A stretch of 64,000 bases of DNA, taken from Microbacteriaceae bacterium (lineage in GTDB: Bacteria > Actinomycetota > Actinomycetes > Actinomycetales > Microbacteriaceae). The notes under the pieces were generated by a model. The model made no database searches, was not told where the DNA came from, and saw only the letters and a program-made list of their open reading frames with translations. A program made the position numbers and the translations under genes. Where the stretch lies: positions 62,001 to 126,000 of the forward strand of contig JAODMT010000017.1 of the NCBI GenBank assembly GCA_025464975.1, in the 5' to 3' direction. Positions 1 to 7,955 of this stretch are shown here, piece by piece. Numbering within the stretch: the stretch's first letter is position 1; each line of letters begins with the position of its first letter.

Positions 1-477
1 CAATTGCGCCGCGACGGCTGGGCGCGAGGTTGCGTCGATCTTCGTGACGATCGCCACCTTCTTTGCGCGCGGAAACGCATCGAGCTGCTCGTTGATGTAT
101 CGGTCGCCCGGTCCGATCTTTTCGTTGGCCGGCATGCAGAAGCCCACGACATCCACGTCCCCGAGGGTGGTCTGCACGATGCTGTTGAGCCGCTCCCCGA
201 GCAGGGTGCGCGGACGGTGCATCCCGGGGGTGTCGACGAGGATGAGCTGGCCATTCGGGAAGTGGGCAATGCCGCGGATGGCACGCCGGGTGGTCTGCGG
301 CTTTGACGAGGTGATCGCCACCTTCTCACCGACCAATGCGTTGGTCAGTGTCGACTTTCCCACGTTAGGACGCCCGACGAAGGAGACGAAGCCGGCCCGG
401 AACTCGCCCGTCCCGTCCCGCCGTTGGCTATCTTGTCCTGCGCTGTCTTGTCCTGCGCTGCCTTGTGCAGTGGTCAC
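1..477 (-). CDS. era: GTPase Era, N-terminal part (cut by left edge)
   Basis: Ribosome-associated GTPase needed for 16S rRNA processing and 30S maturation. The visible 159 residues hold the G1 loop GRPNVGKST (35-43), a G2 region, DTPG (82-85) and the G4 motif TKID (145-148); the rest, including the KH domain, lies beyond the edge. The GTG start at 477 overlaps the stop of the upstream CNNM/CBS gene as GTGA, so translation is probably coupled. Residues 6-17 contain a short repeated SAGQD peptide encoded by a 15-bp DNA repeat, an unusual low-complexity N-terminal extension before the G domain. Identity is secure; the exact start is inferred from the overlap. Confidence 0.95.
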   Translation of the reverse strand, partial: MTTAQGSAGQDSAGQDSQRRDGTGEFRAGFVSFVGRPNVGKSTLTNALVGEKVAITSSKPQTTRRAIRGIAHFPNGQLILVDTPGMHRPRTLLGERLNSIVQTTLGDVDVVGFCMPANEKIGPGDRYINEQLDAFPRAKKVAIVTKIDATSRPAVAAQL

Positions 478-1835
478 GATCGGTCGCCGTTCTGTTCGTT
501 GCGTTGAGTGCGAGAAGTTTGTTCGTTGCGTTGCGTGCGGGAATTCTGCTCGTTGCGTTGAGTGCGGAAAGCCGCCTGGGCGTCGCTGAGGGCCTGGTCG
601 CGCTCCACAAGCACGGTGCTGAGGCGTTTCCGTCGACCCTCGGTGCGTTCCGCCGTGAGGATGAGCCCGGAGATCCGCCCGACCGAGCCGGACTGCGGCA
701 GTCGACCGAGCGCCTTCGTGATGAGGCCGCCGACGGAGTCGACGTCATCATCGTCGAGCACGATGTCGAAGAGTTCGCCGAGCTCGTCCACCGGAAGTCG
801 CGCGCTCACCCGGTAGCGGCCCTCGCCGAGGTCCTCGAACTCCACCACCTCGCGGTCGTACTCGTCGGAGATGTCGCCGACAAGCTCCTCGATGAGATCC
901 TCGAGGGTCACGAGGCCGGCGATGCCGCCGTACTCGTCCACGACCATGGCGAGGTGGTTGGATTCGAGCTGCATGGTGCGGAGAGTGTCATCCGCCTTCT
1001 TCGACTCGGGGATGAACAGTGCCGGTCGGGCGAGCGAGCTAACGGTGACCCCGTCGAGCCCGTTCGGACGCTCGTAGCTCAGCCGCGCCACGTCGCGAAG
1101 GTACAGCACGCCGAGCACCTCGTCGACGTCCTCCCCGATCACCGGCATCCGGGACACGCCCTTGCTGAGAAAGAGGCCCATCGCCGCGCCGATCGTCTCG
1201 TCGGCGTCGATCGTGATCATGTCGGTGCGCGGAACCATCACCTCGCGAATCACCGTGTCGTTGAACTCGAAGATCGAATGGATGAGCTCGCGGTCGTCCT
1301 CTTCGAGCACGTGGTCTTCCGTCGCCTCATCAACCATGCTCAGCAGCTGTTCCTCCGACGAGAAGCTCGCGGTGCGGCCGGGGGTGACCCTGTTCCCGAC
1401 GGCGACGAGAGCCGCGGCGATCGGTCCGAGGAACACCCGGATGGCGTGGACCACGACGGCGGAGATCCGCGCGACTGCCCGGGAATGCACCCGTCCGACG
1501 CTGCGCGGACTCGAGCCGACCAGCACGAAGGAGACGATGATCATGATGAGGGCCGAGGCAAGGAGTGCCCATCCCCACGAGGTGAATACATCCGCGAAGG
1601 CGAGCGTCACCAGAACAGCCGCGGTAGTCTCGGCGACCACGCGCATGAAGTTCACCGCGTTGACGTGCGCACCGACATCCGCTGCGATCGCCTCGAGAGA
1701 CTTCTTCGCCCGGGAGTGGGCGGCGAGTTCGAGTAGGTCGGCGCGCGACAGAGCCCCGAGCGCGGCATCCGCGGCGGCGAGGAGGCCGCCAAAGACGACA
1801 AGCAGAACGGCGACGAAGACGAAGGTCGCGATCAC
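474..1835 (-). CDS. CNNM/CBS-domain membrane protein (CorC/HlyC family)
   Basis: This 453-residue integral membrane protein has three hydrophobic stretches in the first 110 residues (about 3-20, 70-85, 90-107) forming a CNNM domain. A paired CBS module follows from about 197 (VMVPRTDMITID) to 320, and a CorC_HlyC C-terminal domain ends near residue 405. The family is annotated as hemolysin-like or as Mg/Co efflux; substrate is unproven here. It starts at GTG 1835 behind AGAGGGG and sits between ybeY and era, the usual actinobacterial place. Its last 30 residues are three 9-residue repeats of type RTQRNEQ encoded by 27-bp tandem repeats, absent from typical family members. Confidence 0.88.
   Translation of the reverse strand: MIATFVFVAVLLVVFGGLLAAADAALGALSRADLLELAAHSRAKKSLEAIAADVGAHVNAVNFMRVVAETTAAVLVTLAFADVFTSWGWALLASALIMIIVSFVLVGSSPRSVGRVHSRAVARISAVVVHAIRVFLGPIAAALVAVGNRVTPGRTASFSSEEQLLSMVDEATEDHVLEEDDRELIHSIFEFNDTVIREVMVPRTDMITIDADETIGAAMGLFLSKGVSRMPVIGEDVDEVLGVLYLRDVARLSYERPNGLDGVTVSSLARPALFIPESKKADDTLRTMQLESNHLAMVVDEYGGIAGLVTLEDLIEELVGDISDEYDREVVEFEDLGEGRYRVSARLPVDELGELFDIVLDDDDVDSVGGLITKALGRLPQSGSVGRISGLILTAERTEGRRKRLSTVLVERDQALSDAQAAFRTQRNEQNSRTQRNEQTSRTQRNEQNGDRS
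490..570 (-). repeat. 27-bp tandem repeat, three copies, in the CNNM/CBS gene 3' end
   Basis: Three imperfect 27-bp units, with matching cores starting at 494, 521 and 548, encode the hydrophilic RTQRNEQ repeats at the C-terminus of the CNNM/CBS protein, just before the era start. The period is a multiple of three, so copy number can change without a frameshift. Confidence 0.85.
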
Positions 1836-1857
1836 GGCCGTGCCCCTCTACCCCGCG

Positions 1858-2322
1858 CTAGCGCGATCGCCGTTCGGCGAGCGCAAACCCGACGAGGATT
1901 TCCCGCTGAATGCCGAACATCTCCTTCTCCTCTTCCGGCTCCGCGTGATCGAAGCCGAGGAGATGAAGGATTCCGTGGGTCGTCAATAGCAACATCTCTT
2001 CCAGCGGGCTATGCCCGGCCGTCTCCGCTTGAGAGATGGCGACCTGCGGGCACAGCACGATGTCTCCGAGCAGGCCGGCCGGCGTCATGGCCTCCTCCGT
2101 TCCCGGGCGCAACTCGTCCATCGGGAAGCTCAACACGTCGGTCGGACCCGGTTCGTCCATCCACTGGAGGTGAAGCTGCTCCATGGCACCCTCGTCAACC
2201 AGAACAATCGCGAGCTCCGCATCCGGGTGCACGTGTAAGAAGTCGAGGGCGTAGATGGAGAGTCGCTGTAGAGCGGCCTCGTCTACCGGCACGACGGATT
2301 CGTTGTTGATCTCGATCGACAC
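1858..2322 (-). CDS. ybeY: Endoribonuclease YbeY
   Basis: Zinc-dependent endoribonuclease acting in 16S rRNA 3'-end maturation and ribosome quality control. The 154-residue product carries the diagnostic metal motif HGxxHLxGxDH (HGILHLLGFDH, residues 116-126). I place the start at GTG 2322 (protein begins with SIEINNES), 13 bases after the phoH stop and preceded by AGGGACC; a longer reading frame upstream overlaps phoH and looks non-coding. Length is normal for the family. It lies between phoH and the CNNM/CBS gene in a compact minus-strand cluster. Confidence 0.93.
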   Translation of the reverse strand: MSIEINNESVVPVDEAALQRLSIYALDFLHVHPDAELAIVLVDEGAMEQLHLQWMDEPGPTDVLSFPMDELRPGTEEAMTPAGLLGDIVLCPQVAISQAETAGHSPLEEMLLLTTHGILHLLGFDHAEPEEEKEMFGIQREILVGFALAERRSR

Positions 2323-2335
2323 GTGTGGTCGGTCC

Positions 2336-3418
2336 CTATCTCGTGTCGCGGTTGTTACGCGGGAGGTTACCGCGATATTCGGCATCCCGGTCGAAACTCG
2401 ACGCTTGCCGTTCAGCATCGTACTTGGTGTACGCGTCGACGATGCGGCCGACGAGGTTGTGTCGCACTACATCTTCGCTCGTGAGTCTCGCGAAGTGAAT
2501 CTCGTCCATCTCGTCCAGAACCCTCGTGACCAGCTGAAGGCCGCTGGCGCCGAGCGGGAGGTCCACCTGGGTGACGTCCCCGGTTACGACCATTTTCGAT
2601 CCATGCCCAAGCCGGGTGAGGAACATCTTCATCTGTTCGGGTGTGGTGTTCTGCGCCTCGTCGAGAACGATGAACGAATCGTTCAGGGTCCGCCCGCGCA
2701 TGTAGGCGAGCGGGGCGACCTCGATGGTTCCGGCGGCGAGCAGCCGCGGAACGATGTCGGGATCCATCATCTCGTTCAGCGCGTCGTACAACGGCCGAAG
2801 GTACGGGTCAATCTTGTCCGTGAGCGTTCCCGGGAGGTAGCCGAGGCGTTCGCCGGCCTCGACCGCAGGGCGGGTCAGGATGATGCGGCTGACCTCCTTG
2901 CGCTGCAACGCCTGAACGGCCTTCGCCATGGCGAGATAGGTTTTTCCGGTGCCGGCCGGACCGATGCCGAACACGATGGTGTTCTCGTCGATCGCGTCGA
3001 CATACTCCTTCTGCCCGAGGGTCTTCGGGCGGATGCTCTTGCCGCGACTCGTCAGGATCGCCTGGCTGAGGAGCTCGGCCGGACTCACCCGCTGGTCGGC
3101 GGCCAATATCTTCGCCGACTCTGTGACGCTCCGCTCGTCGAGGTCGACACCACCGAACTCCCGGTCACTTCGCACCATCATCACCAACTCTTCCACCAAC
3201 CGTGTTGCCGCAGCGATCTGCTCGGCGTCGCCGTCGAGCGTGATTTCGTTCCCCCGCACGAGCACCTGCACGAGCGGGAACTGCTGCTCGATCGTCTTGA
3301 GCAGGCGGTCCTGTGGACCAAGCAGCCGCACCATGGCGACTCCGTCGACCCGCAATTCAGCGTGCTGTGAACCAGAGGCTCCGGCGCTGGTGTCCGACGG
3401 ATTGCTGCTACTCGCCAA
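2336..3418 (-). CDS. PhoH-family ATPase
   Basis: A 360-residue P-loop ATPase of the PhoH/PhoL (YbeZ) type, a cytoplasmic RNA-associated NTPase usually encoded beside ybeY. An N-terminal KH-like region (about 20-90) precedes the PhoH core with Walker A GPAGTGKT (153-160) and Walker B FIVLDEAQN (249-257). Its 5' end overlaps the last 11 bases of the HIT gene and its 3' end is 13 bases from the ybeY start, consistent with one transcript. No phosphate-regulon box was seen, so control by phosphate is not implied. Confidence 0.92.
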   Translation of the reverse strand: MASSSNPSDTSAGASGSQHAELRVDGVAMVRLLGPQDRLLKTIEQQFPLVQVLVRGNEITLDGDAEQIAAATRLVEELVMMVRSDREFGGVDLDERSVTESAKILAADQRVSPAELLSQAILTSRGKSIRPKTLGQKEYVDAIDENTIVFGIGPAGTGKTYLAMAKAVQALQRKEVSRIILTRPAVEAGERLGYLPGTLTDKIDPYLRPLYDALNEMMDPDIVPRLLAAGTIEVAPLAYMRGRTLNDSFIVLDEAQNTTPEQMKMFLTRLGHGSKMVVTGDVTQVDLPLGASGLQLVTRVLDEMDEIHFARLTSEDVVRHNLVGRIVDAYTKYDAERQASSFDRDAEYRGNLPRNNRDTR

Positions 3419-3764
3419 GGGTGCCTTCCGGAAGGAGCCCGCCGAGAAGGTGGGCGTGAACGTGGAATACGGTTTGGCCGACTGATCGACCGGTGTTAAA
3501 GATCAAGCGGTACTCGCCGCCGGAATATTCCGTCGCGAGGTTCTGCGCCACCGCGACAATCTCGGCGAGGAGGGCCGGGTCTTCCGCGGCGAGTTCGGTC
3601 ACGTTGGCGAACCGGTCGGTCTTCGGCACGATGAGGAGGTGCAACGGGGCCTTGGGTGCGATGTCGCGGAAAGCGATGATTCGCTCGCTGTCGAACACGA
3701 CGTCGGCCGGGATCTCACCCTGAATTATCCGCGTGAAGATCGACGGTTCGGCGGTCGCTGACAT
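3408..3764 (-). CDS. HIT-family (histidine triad) nucleotide-binding hydrolase
   Basis: A 118-residue HINT-like protein that hydrolyses nucleotide phosphoramidates or similar nucleotidyl conjugates. The triad HVHAH (His101, 103, 105) follows the conserved GQTVF strand, and the length is typical. The ATG at 3764 has no Shine-Dalgarno sequence but a TAAGCT hexamer ends six bases upstream, suggesting a leaderless transcript starting at the gene itself. This would make it the first gene of a HIT-phoH-ybeY unit, separate from rsmE upstream. The physiological substrate cannot be read from sequence. Confidence 0.9.
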   Translation of the reverse strand: MSATAEPSIFTRIIQGEIPADVVFDSERIIAFRDIAPKAPLHLLIVPKTDRFANVTELAAEDPALLAEIVAVAQNLATEYSGGEYRLIFNTGRSVGQTVFHVHAHLLGGLLPEGTLGE

Positions 3765-3770
3765 GGCTCA

Positions 3771-3776
3771 AGCTTA
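3771..3776 (-). promoter_or_regulatory. -10 element of HIT gene (leaderless)
   Basis: TAAGCT on the minus strand ends exactly six bases before the ATG at 3764, so transcription would begin at the start codon. Confidence 0.5.
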
Positions 3777-3808
3777 AGCGACGGGCGGCCAGAGTGGGCG
3801 GCCGTTCG

Positions 3809-4537
3809 CTACCAGCGCTGCAGCCGCGCGTTGAGCACGGCAATGGCCGCGGGGCCCGCCGTCGATGTCCGCAAAATGGTGTCGCCTAGCCGCACGAGCG
3901 TCGAACCGGCCGATTCCAGTCGGCTCAGCTCGGCCGGCGCGATTCCACCCTCCGGTCCGACGACGAGCACGACGTCGCGACCGTCGGGCGTGACGTCGGT
4001 CAGCGACTCGTCCGCGGTGGGTTCGAGCACGAGCATCCGGGTCTCGGCCGCGAGGGCGGAGAGCACCAGCGTTGAGGCGAGATCGGCCACCTCCGGCACC
4101 CACGCCCGCATCGATTGCTTGCTCGCCTCCCGCACTATCGCGGTCCAGCGATCGTGCCCCTTGCGCAGCTTCGGACCCTCCCATTTGACGATCGACCGCT
4201 GTGCCGCCCAGGGGATGACCCCGTCGACGCCGAGCTCCGTTGCCTGTTGCACAGCGTGCTCGTCCCGATCTCCCTTTGCGAGGGCCTGCGCGAGCCAGAC
4301 CGCGGGGGTCGCCGCCGGGGTCTCGAGCACCGACTCGACCTCCACGACGAATGCAGTCGGGTCCGCCGACACCACTCGTCCCCGCACAACGAGGCCGGCG
4401 CCATTTCCAACCGCTATCGACTCACCGACCGCGATCCGGCTCACGGTCACTGCGTGCCGAGCCTCCGGACCGGACACGGTTACCCGTTCGCCGCCCGCCG
4501 CGGCGAGCAGCTCTTCGCTCAGGTAGAAGTGGGCCAC
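3809..4537 (-). CDS. rsmE: 16S rRNA (uracil-1498-N3)-methyltransferase RsmE
   Basis: SAM-dependent SPOUT-class methyltransferase that methylates N3 of U1498 in 16S rRNA. The 242-residue protein has the N-terminal PUA-like domain (about 1-75) and the C-terminal knotted SPOUT fold with the SAM-binding stretch LVVGPEGGIAPAEL and the closing LGDTILRTSTA segment. GTG start at 4537 lies three bases after the dnaJ stop, so the two are co-transcribed, the usual actinobacterial arrangement. Length matches the family. Confidence 0.93.
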   Translation of the reverse strand: MAHFYLSEELLAAAGGERVTVSGPEARHAVTVSRIAVGESIAVGNGAGLVVRGRVVSADPTAFVVEVESVLETPAATPAVWLAQALAKGDRDEHAVQQATELGVDGVIPWAAQRSIVKWEGPKLRKGHDRWTAIVREASKQSMRAWVPEVADLASTLVLSALAAETRMLVLEPTADESLTDVTPDGRDVVLVVGPEGGIAPAELSRLESAGSTLVRLGDTILRTSTAGPAAIAVLNARLQRW

Positions 4538-4540
4538 AGG

Positions 4541-5647
4541 TCAGATGTTGAGGAAGCGGTCGCGCAGCTTCTGGAAGAGCCCCTGCTGGAAGTGAGTGAG
4601 GGTCGGGACGGCCGGCTTGCGCAACTGAGCGAATTGCTTGATCAGGTTCTGCTCTTTGTGATTGAGCTTGGTCGGCGTCATGACCTGCACGCCGATCTTC
4701 AGGTCTCCGCGGCCGCTACCGCGAAGGTGCGTGATTCCGCGATCCCTGATGGTGATCACCTCAGTGCTCTGGGTACCCGGGCGGATCTCGACATCGATAT
4801 CGCCGTCGAGGGCCGCGAGGGTCGTTCTCGTCCCCATGATGGCATCCGTCATCTGCACCTCGAGGGTGGCGAGAAGGTCATCGCCGTTGCGGCTGAACAC
4901 GTCGTGATGGCGCACCTTGATCTCGAGGTACAGGTCGCCTGGGGTGCCGCCGGCCTGACCGACTTCGCCCTGATTCGGCATCTGCAGACGCAGTCCGGTG
5001 TCAACCCCGGCCGGAATGTCCACCGAGATGGTGCGGCGCGCCCGCACGCGCCCCTGCCCCTGGCAGGTCGGGCACGGGTTCGGGATCACCGTTCCGTACC
5101 CGCGGCAGGTGCCACACGGGCTCGAAGTCATCACGTTGCCGAGGAGGCTGCGCACGGTTCGCTGGATCTGGCCGCTACCGTGGCAGATGTCGCAGGTCAC
5201 CGGATGGGTTCCCGGCGCGCAGCAACTGCCGTCGCACGTCTCACACAGCACCGCGGTGTCGACGTCAATCTCCCTCGTCGTTCCGAAGATGATTTCGTCG
5301 AGATCGACCTCGACCCGCACGAGTGCATCCTGACCGCGTTCACGCCGCGATCGGGGTCCGCGGGACTGTCCACCGCCGAAGAACGACTCGAAAATGTCGC
5401 CGAAGCCGCCGAAGCCCTGGGCTCCCTGGCCGCCGAATCCGGCGCGCGGACCAAGATCGTACTGTTGGCGCTGTTGCTCGTCGGAAAGCACGTCGTAGGC
5501 GTGCGTCACGAGCTTGAACTGCTCCGAGGCATCCGCCCCCGGATTCACGTCGGGGTGCAGCTCCCGGGCGAGGCGCCGATATGCCTTCTTGATCTCATCC
5601 GTGCTCGCGTCCCGGTCGACGCCGAGTACTTCGTAGTGGTCAGCCAA
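4541..5647 (-). CDS. dnaJ: Chaperone protein DnaJ
   Basis: Hsp40 co-chaperone that stimulates DnaK ATPase. The J domain carries HPD at 31-33, followed by a G/F-rich linker (about 68-95), a cysteine-rich zinc domain (135-200) and the C-terminal substrate-binding domains. I take TTG 5647 as start (protein [10 protein letters not shown]) because AAGGA lies six bases before it; an in-frame TTG six bases further upstream is the alternative. In the first zinc repeat CETCDGSCC the usual glycine of CxxCxGxG is replaced by cysteine (C142); the other three repeats are normal. It follows hrcA, so this is the HrcA-linked (DnaJ2-type) copy and probably heat-regulated. Confidence 0.92.
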   Translation of the reverse strand: MADHYEVLGVDRDASTDEIKKAYRRLARELHPDVNPGADASEQFKLVTHAYDVLSDEQQRQQYDLGPRAGFGGQGAQGFGGFGDIFESFFGGGQSRGPRSRRERGQDALVRVEVDLDEIIFGTTREIDVDTAVLCETCDGSCCAPGTHPVTCDICHGSGQIQRTVRSLLGNVMTSSPCGTCRGYGTVIPNPCPTCQGQGRVRARRTISVDIPAGVDTGLRLQMPNQGEVGQAGGTPGDLYLEIKVRHHDVFSRNGDDLLATLEVQMTDAIMGTRTTLAALDGDIDVEIRPGTQSTEVITIRDRGITHLRGSGRGDLKIGVQVMTPTKLNHKEQNLIKQFAQLRKPAVPTLTHFQQGLFQKLRDRFLNI

Positions 5648-5713
5648 TCTCAATCCTTAAATGTTTTCGCTGCGCGTAACCGGCGGCCTCCGGCCTACGG
5701 CGCGTAGCGATGG

Positions 5714-6736
5714 TCAGTTCTCGCCGAGCAGACGAGACAGATATCGGGCGACCGCTCTCACGGCCGCGATGTTGTTCGAGTAGTCCATGCGCGTCGGGCC
5801 GATCACGCCGAGCCGCGACACCTCACCGCCGGTCGCCGAATAGCCGGTGGCGAGCACCGAGGTTTCGCCGAGCCCGAACGATTCGTTTTCCTTGCCAATC
5901 GAAACGGAGAAACCGTTCTTGTCCGGTTCCATCTCACCAAACAGCCGGAGCAGGGTGACCTGTTCCTCGATCGCCTCGAGCACGGGGTAGATGCTCCCGC
6001 TGAAGTCATCCTCGGTTCGGACGAGGTTTGCCGTGCCGGCCATGACGAGCCGATCCTGCCGATTGGCGAGCACCTGCTCGATGAGGGCAGACGAGATCCG
6101 CCCTACCGCGGTTTCGCGGTCGCTGGGGAACTGTTCGGGAAAATGGGCCAGCTTCTCGGCCGCCTCCGCGAGCGCGGCGCCGCCGATTGTGGAGTTGAGC
6201 CGGGCGCCGAGATGACCGAGGAAACCGTCGTCAAGCTCGGCCGATACGTCGATGAATCGCTGCTCGACACGGCCGGTGTCGGTGATCAGCACCGTCATCA
6301 CCCGCGTGGTCGTGAGCCGAACGAGTTCAACGTGACGGATGCGGGAGCGGGTGAGCGACGGGTACTGCACGAGCGCGACCTGGTGGGTGAGCTGCGAAAG
6401 CAATCGCACGGTGCGAGCGAGCACTTGGTCGAGATCGGCCGATGTCCCGAGGAAGGTTTCGATCGCCGTTCGCTGGGCCGGGCTGAGCGGGCGAAGATCG
6501 GCTAGCTGGTTGACAAACACGCGGTAGCCCTTGTCGGTGGGGATACGCCCGGAGGAGGTGTGTGGCGCCGCGATGAGCTCCTCCTCCTCGAGGAGTGCCA
6601 TGTCGTTGCGGATCGTGGCGGCCGAGACGCCGAAGGAGTGACGATCGACTATCGACTTGGACCCGACCGGCTCGCGGGAGGCCACGTAGTCCTGCACGAT
6701 CACGCGGAGCACGTCGAGGCCACGTTCAGAGACCAT
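5714..6736 (-). CDS. hrcA: Heat-inducible transcription repressor HrcA
   Basis: Repressor of class I heat-shock genes that binds CIRCE and is kept active by GroEL. The 340-residue product has the N-terminal winged helix (about 1-80, with SVGSKSIVDRHSFGVSAATIRNDM-type recognition segment) and the C-terminal GAF-like HrcA domain. ATG 6736 is chosen over the in-frame GTG 6745 because GGAGG stands eight bases before the ATG and directly abuts the GTG. A CIRCE-like palindrome lies just upstream, so hrcA-dnaJ is autoregulated. Confidence 0.95.
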   Translation of the reverse strand: MVSERGLDVLRVIVQDYVASREPVGSKSIVDRHSFGVSAATIRNDMALLEEEELIAAPHTSSGRIPTDKGYRVFVNQLADLRPLSPAQRTAIETFLGTSADLDQVLARTVRLLSQLTHQVALVQYPSLTRSRIRHVELVRLTTTRVMTVLITDTGRVEQRFIDVSAELDDGFLGHLGARLNSTIGGAALAEAAEKLAHFPEQFPSDRETAVGRISSALIEQVLANRQDRLVMAGTANLVRTEDDFSGSIYPVLEAIEEQVTLLRLFGEMEPDKNGFSVSIGKENESFGLGETSVLATGYSATGGEVSRLGVIGPTRMDYSNNIAAVRAVARYLSRLLGEN

Positions 6737-6754
6737 GACGCTCACCTCCGCTTC

Positions 6755-6781
6755 TTAGCACTCGCATCGCCAGACTGCCAA
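6755..6781 (-). promoter_or_regulatory. CIRCE operator upstream of hrcA
   Basis: TTAGCACTC, a nine-base spacer, then GACTGCCAA. The left arm is a perfect CIRCE half-site; the right arm matches seven of nine positions of GAGTGCTAA. It lies 18 bases upstream of the hrcA start, the place expected for HrcA autoregulation. Confidence 0.85.
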
Positions 6782-6941
6782 TTGTACCGTGCCTTCATCA
6801 GTAGAGACATTGCATCGGCGGTGAAGGGAGCGTTACGTTATCCCTGTGCTCGCGGATCGTTCGCTGTGAGCGGTGCAGGGCACGTAGTTCGCGTTCGACT
6901 TCGTCGAATCGATCGGAACCGCCTATCGAAAGGCTCTGCTC

Positions 6942-7334
6942 ATGACTGGCCCGACCTCGAATCCCGTGCCCCCTCAGCCGGCGGCTCCGCTCACCGAAGC
7001 GGACGACAGGCTGTGGGCGTCCCTCGCCCACTTCGGTGGCATCCTCTCCGTTCTTCCGTCCCTCATCATCTGGCTTGTGCTTCGGGATCGGGGAGCCCGG
7101 GTGCGGGTGGAGGGAAAGGAGGCCCTGAACTTTCAGATCACGTTCCTGATCGTCTGGGTCGCCTGGCAGATCATAGGCGGAATCCTCTTCTTTTCACTCG
7201 GCGTCGGCTTCATTGTCGGCTTCATCAGTTTCCTGCTCTGGGTCGCGGACGTCGTCTTCTCGATCATCGCCGGCGTGAAGGTGCAGCAGGGCGGGTCGTA
7301 CCGGTACCCGTTCTCGTTCCGATTCATCAAGTAA
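6942..7334 (+). CDS. DUF4870 membrane protein, copy 1
   Basis: A 130-residue protein with a proline-rich N-terminus, the conserved opening DDRLWASLAHFGGILS, and hydrophobic segments at about 30-47, 67-85 and 90-110, ending in a charged tail SYRYPFSFRFIK. This matches the DUF4870/Tic20-like small membrane protein family, whose function is unknown. GAAAGG stands eight bases before the ATG. A second family member follows directly, so the pair looks like a local duplication, separated by a strong hairpin. Confidence 0.85.
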   Translation: MTGPTSNPVPPQPAAPLTEADDRLWASLAHFGGILSVLPSLIIWLVLRDRGARVRVEGKEALNFQITFLIVWVAWQIIGGILFFSLGVGFIVGFISFLLWVADVVFSIIAGVKVQQGGSYRYPFSFRFIK

Positions 7335-7344
7335 TTCGCAAAAT

Positions 7345-7381
7345 CAACAAGCCCGGAGGCACTGTGCTCCCGGGCTTGTTG
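7345..7381 (+). terminator. Hairpin terminator after the first DUF4870 gene
   Basis: Left arm 7345-7358 (CAACAAGCCCGGAG) pairs with right arm 7367-7381 with one bulged base, followed by CTTTAAT. The tail TTTAAT also sits six bases before the next ATG (7395) and may double as its -10 element. Confidence 0.8.
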
Positions 7382-7394
7382 CTTTAATGGGCAC

Positions 7395-7772
7395 ATGTCC
7401 GCATCGACGCCGCCACCGGCCAGCCCCTCACCGACCCCCCAGCCCCTCAGCGCTGACGATGAGAGGCTCTGGGCGACGCTCATCCACCTCGGCGGGATCT
7501 TCTTTCAATTTCTACCCGCGCTCATCGGGTATCTGGTGCTGAAGGATCGCGGACCGTTTGTGCGCGAACACGCGAAGACCGCTCTCAACTTTCAGCTGAC
7601 GGTGCTCGCCGGCTACGTCGTTGGATTCTTCACGGTGTGGTTCTTGGTCGGGTTCCTCGTGTTCATCATCGTGGGGGTGGGAAACGTCGTGTTCAGCATC
7701 ATCGCCGCCGTCGCCGCCAATCGGGGCGAGTGGTACCGCTACCCGGTGGCGATCCCCTTCATCTCGAACTAG
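7395..7772 (+). CDS. DUF4870 membrane protein, copy 2
   Basis: A 125-residue paralogue of the preceding gene: proline-rich start, DDERLWATLIHLGGIFF, the conserved VREHAKTALNFQLT segment, hydrophobic stretches at about 35-50, 70-90 and 90-112, and the ending WYRYPVAIPFISN. No Shine-Dalgarno precedes ATG 7395, but TTTAAT ends six bases upstream, so a leaderless message is likely. It is closer to typical DUF4870 proteins (which have a KEHAKEALNFQ-like motif) than copy 1. Function is unknown. Confidence 0.87.
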   Translation: MSASTPPPASPSPTPQPLSADDERLWATLIHLGGIFFQFLPALIGYLVLKDRGPFVREHAKTALNFQLTVLAGYVVGFFTVWFLVGFLVFIIVGVGNVVFSIIAAVAANRGEWYRYPVAIPFISN

Positions 7773-7779
7773 CGAATGC

Positions 7780-7871
7780 GGGTCGAGTAGCGAGCCGGCG
7801 AGCGTATCGAGACCGCACCACACACCACGCACCCAGGTCTCGATACGGGCGCTGGGCGCCCTACTCGACCC
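7780..7871. terminator. Long inverted repeat between convergent genes
   Basis: GGGTCGAGTAG (7780) pairs with CTACTCGACCC (ending 7871), and an inner pair CGTATCGAGACC (7803-7814) / GGTCTCGATACG (7836-7847) extends the cruciform. It separates the convergent DUF4870 and hemW genes, so a bidirectional terminator is the likely role. Confidence 0.65.
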
Positions 7872-7941
7872 ACAAAGTACGGGCGCTGGGCGCCCTACTC
7901 GACCCACAAAGAACGGGCGCTGGGCGCCCTACTCGACCCGC
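7845..7941. repeat. 34-bp tandem repeat, nearly three copies, each a hairpin
   Basis: Units begin at 7845, 7879 and 7913 (the last incomplete). Each contains the palindrome GGGCGCTGGGCGCCC followed by TACTCGACCC. The array overlaps the right arm of the long inverted repeat and ends 15 bases from the hemW stop. Confidence 0.85.
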
Positions 7942-7955
7942 GGAAACGCGCGGAG

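Noticed and set aside
4115-5707. 530-codon open frame opposite rsmE-dnaJ
   Set aside because: Spans two real genes and their junction on the other strand; no motif.
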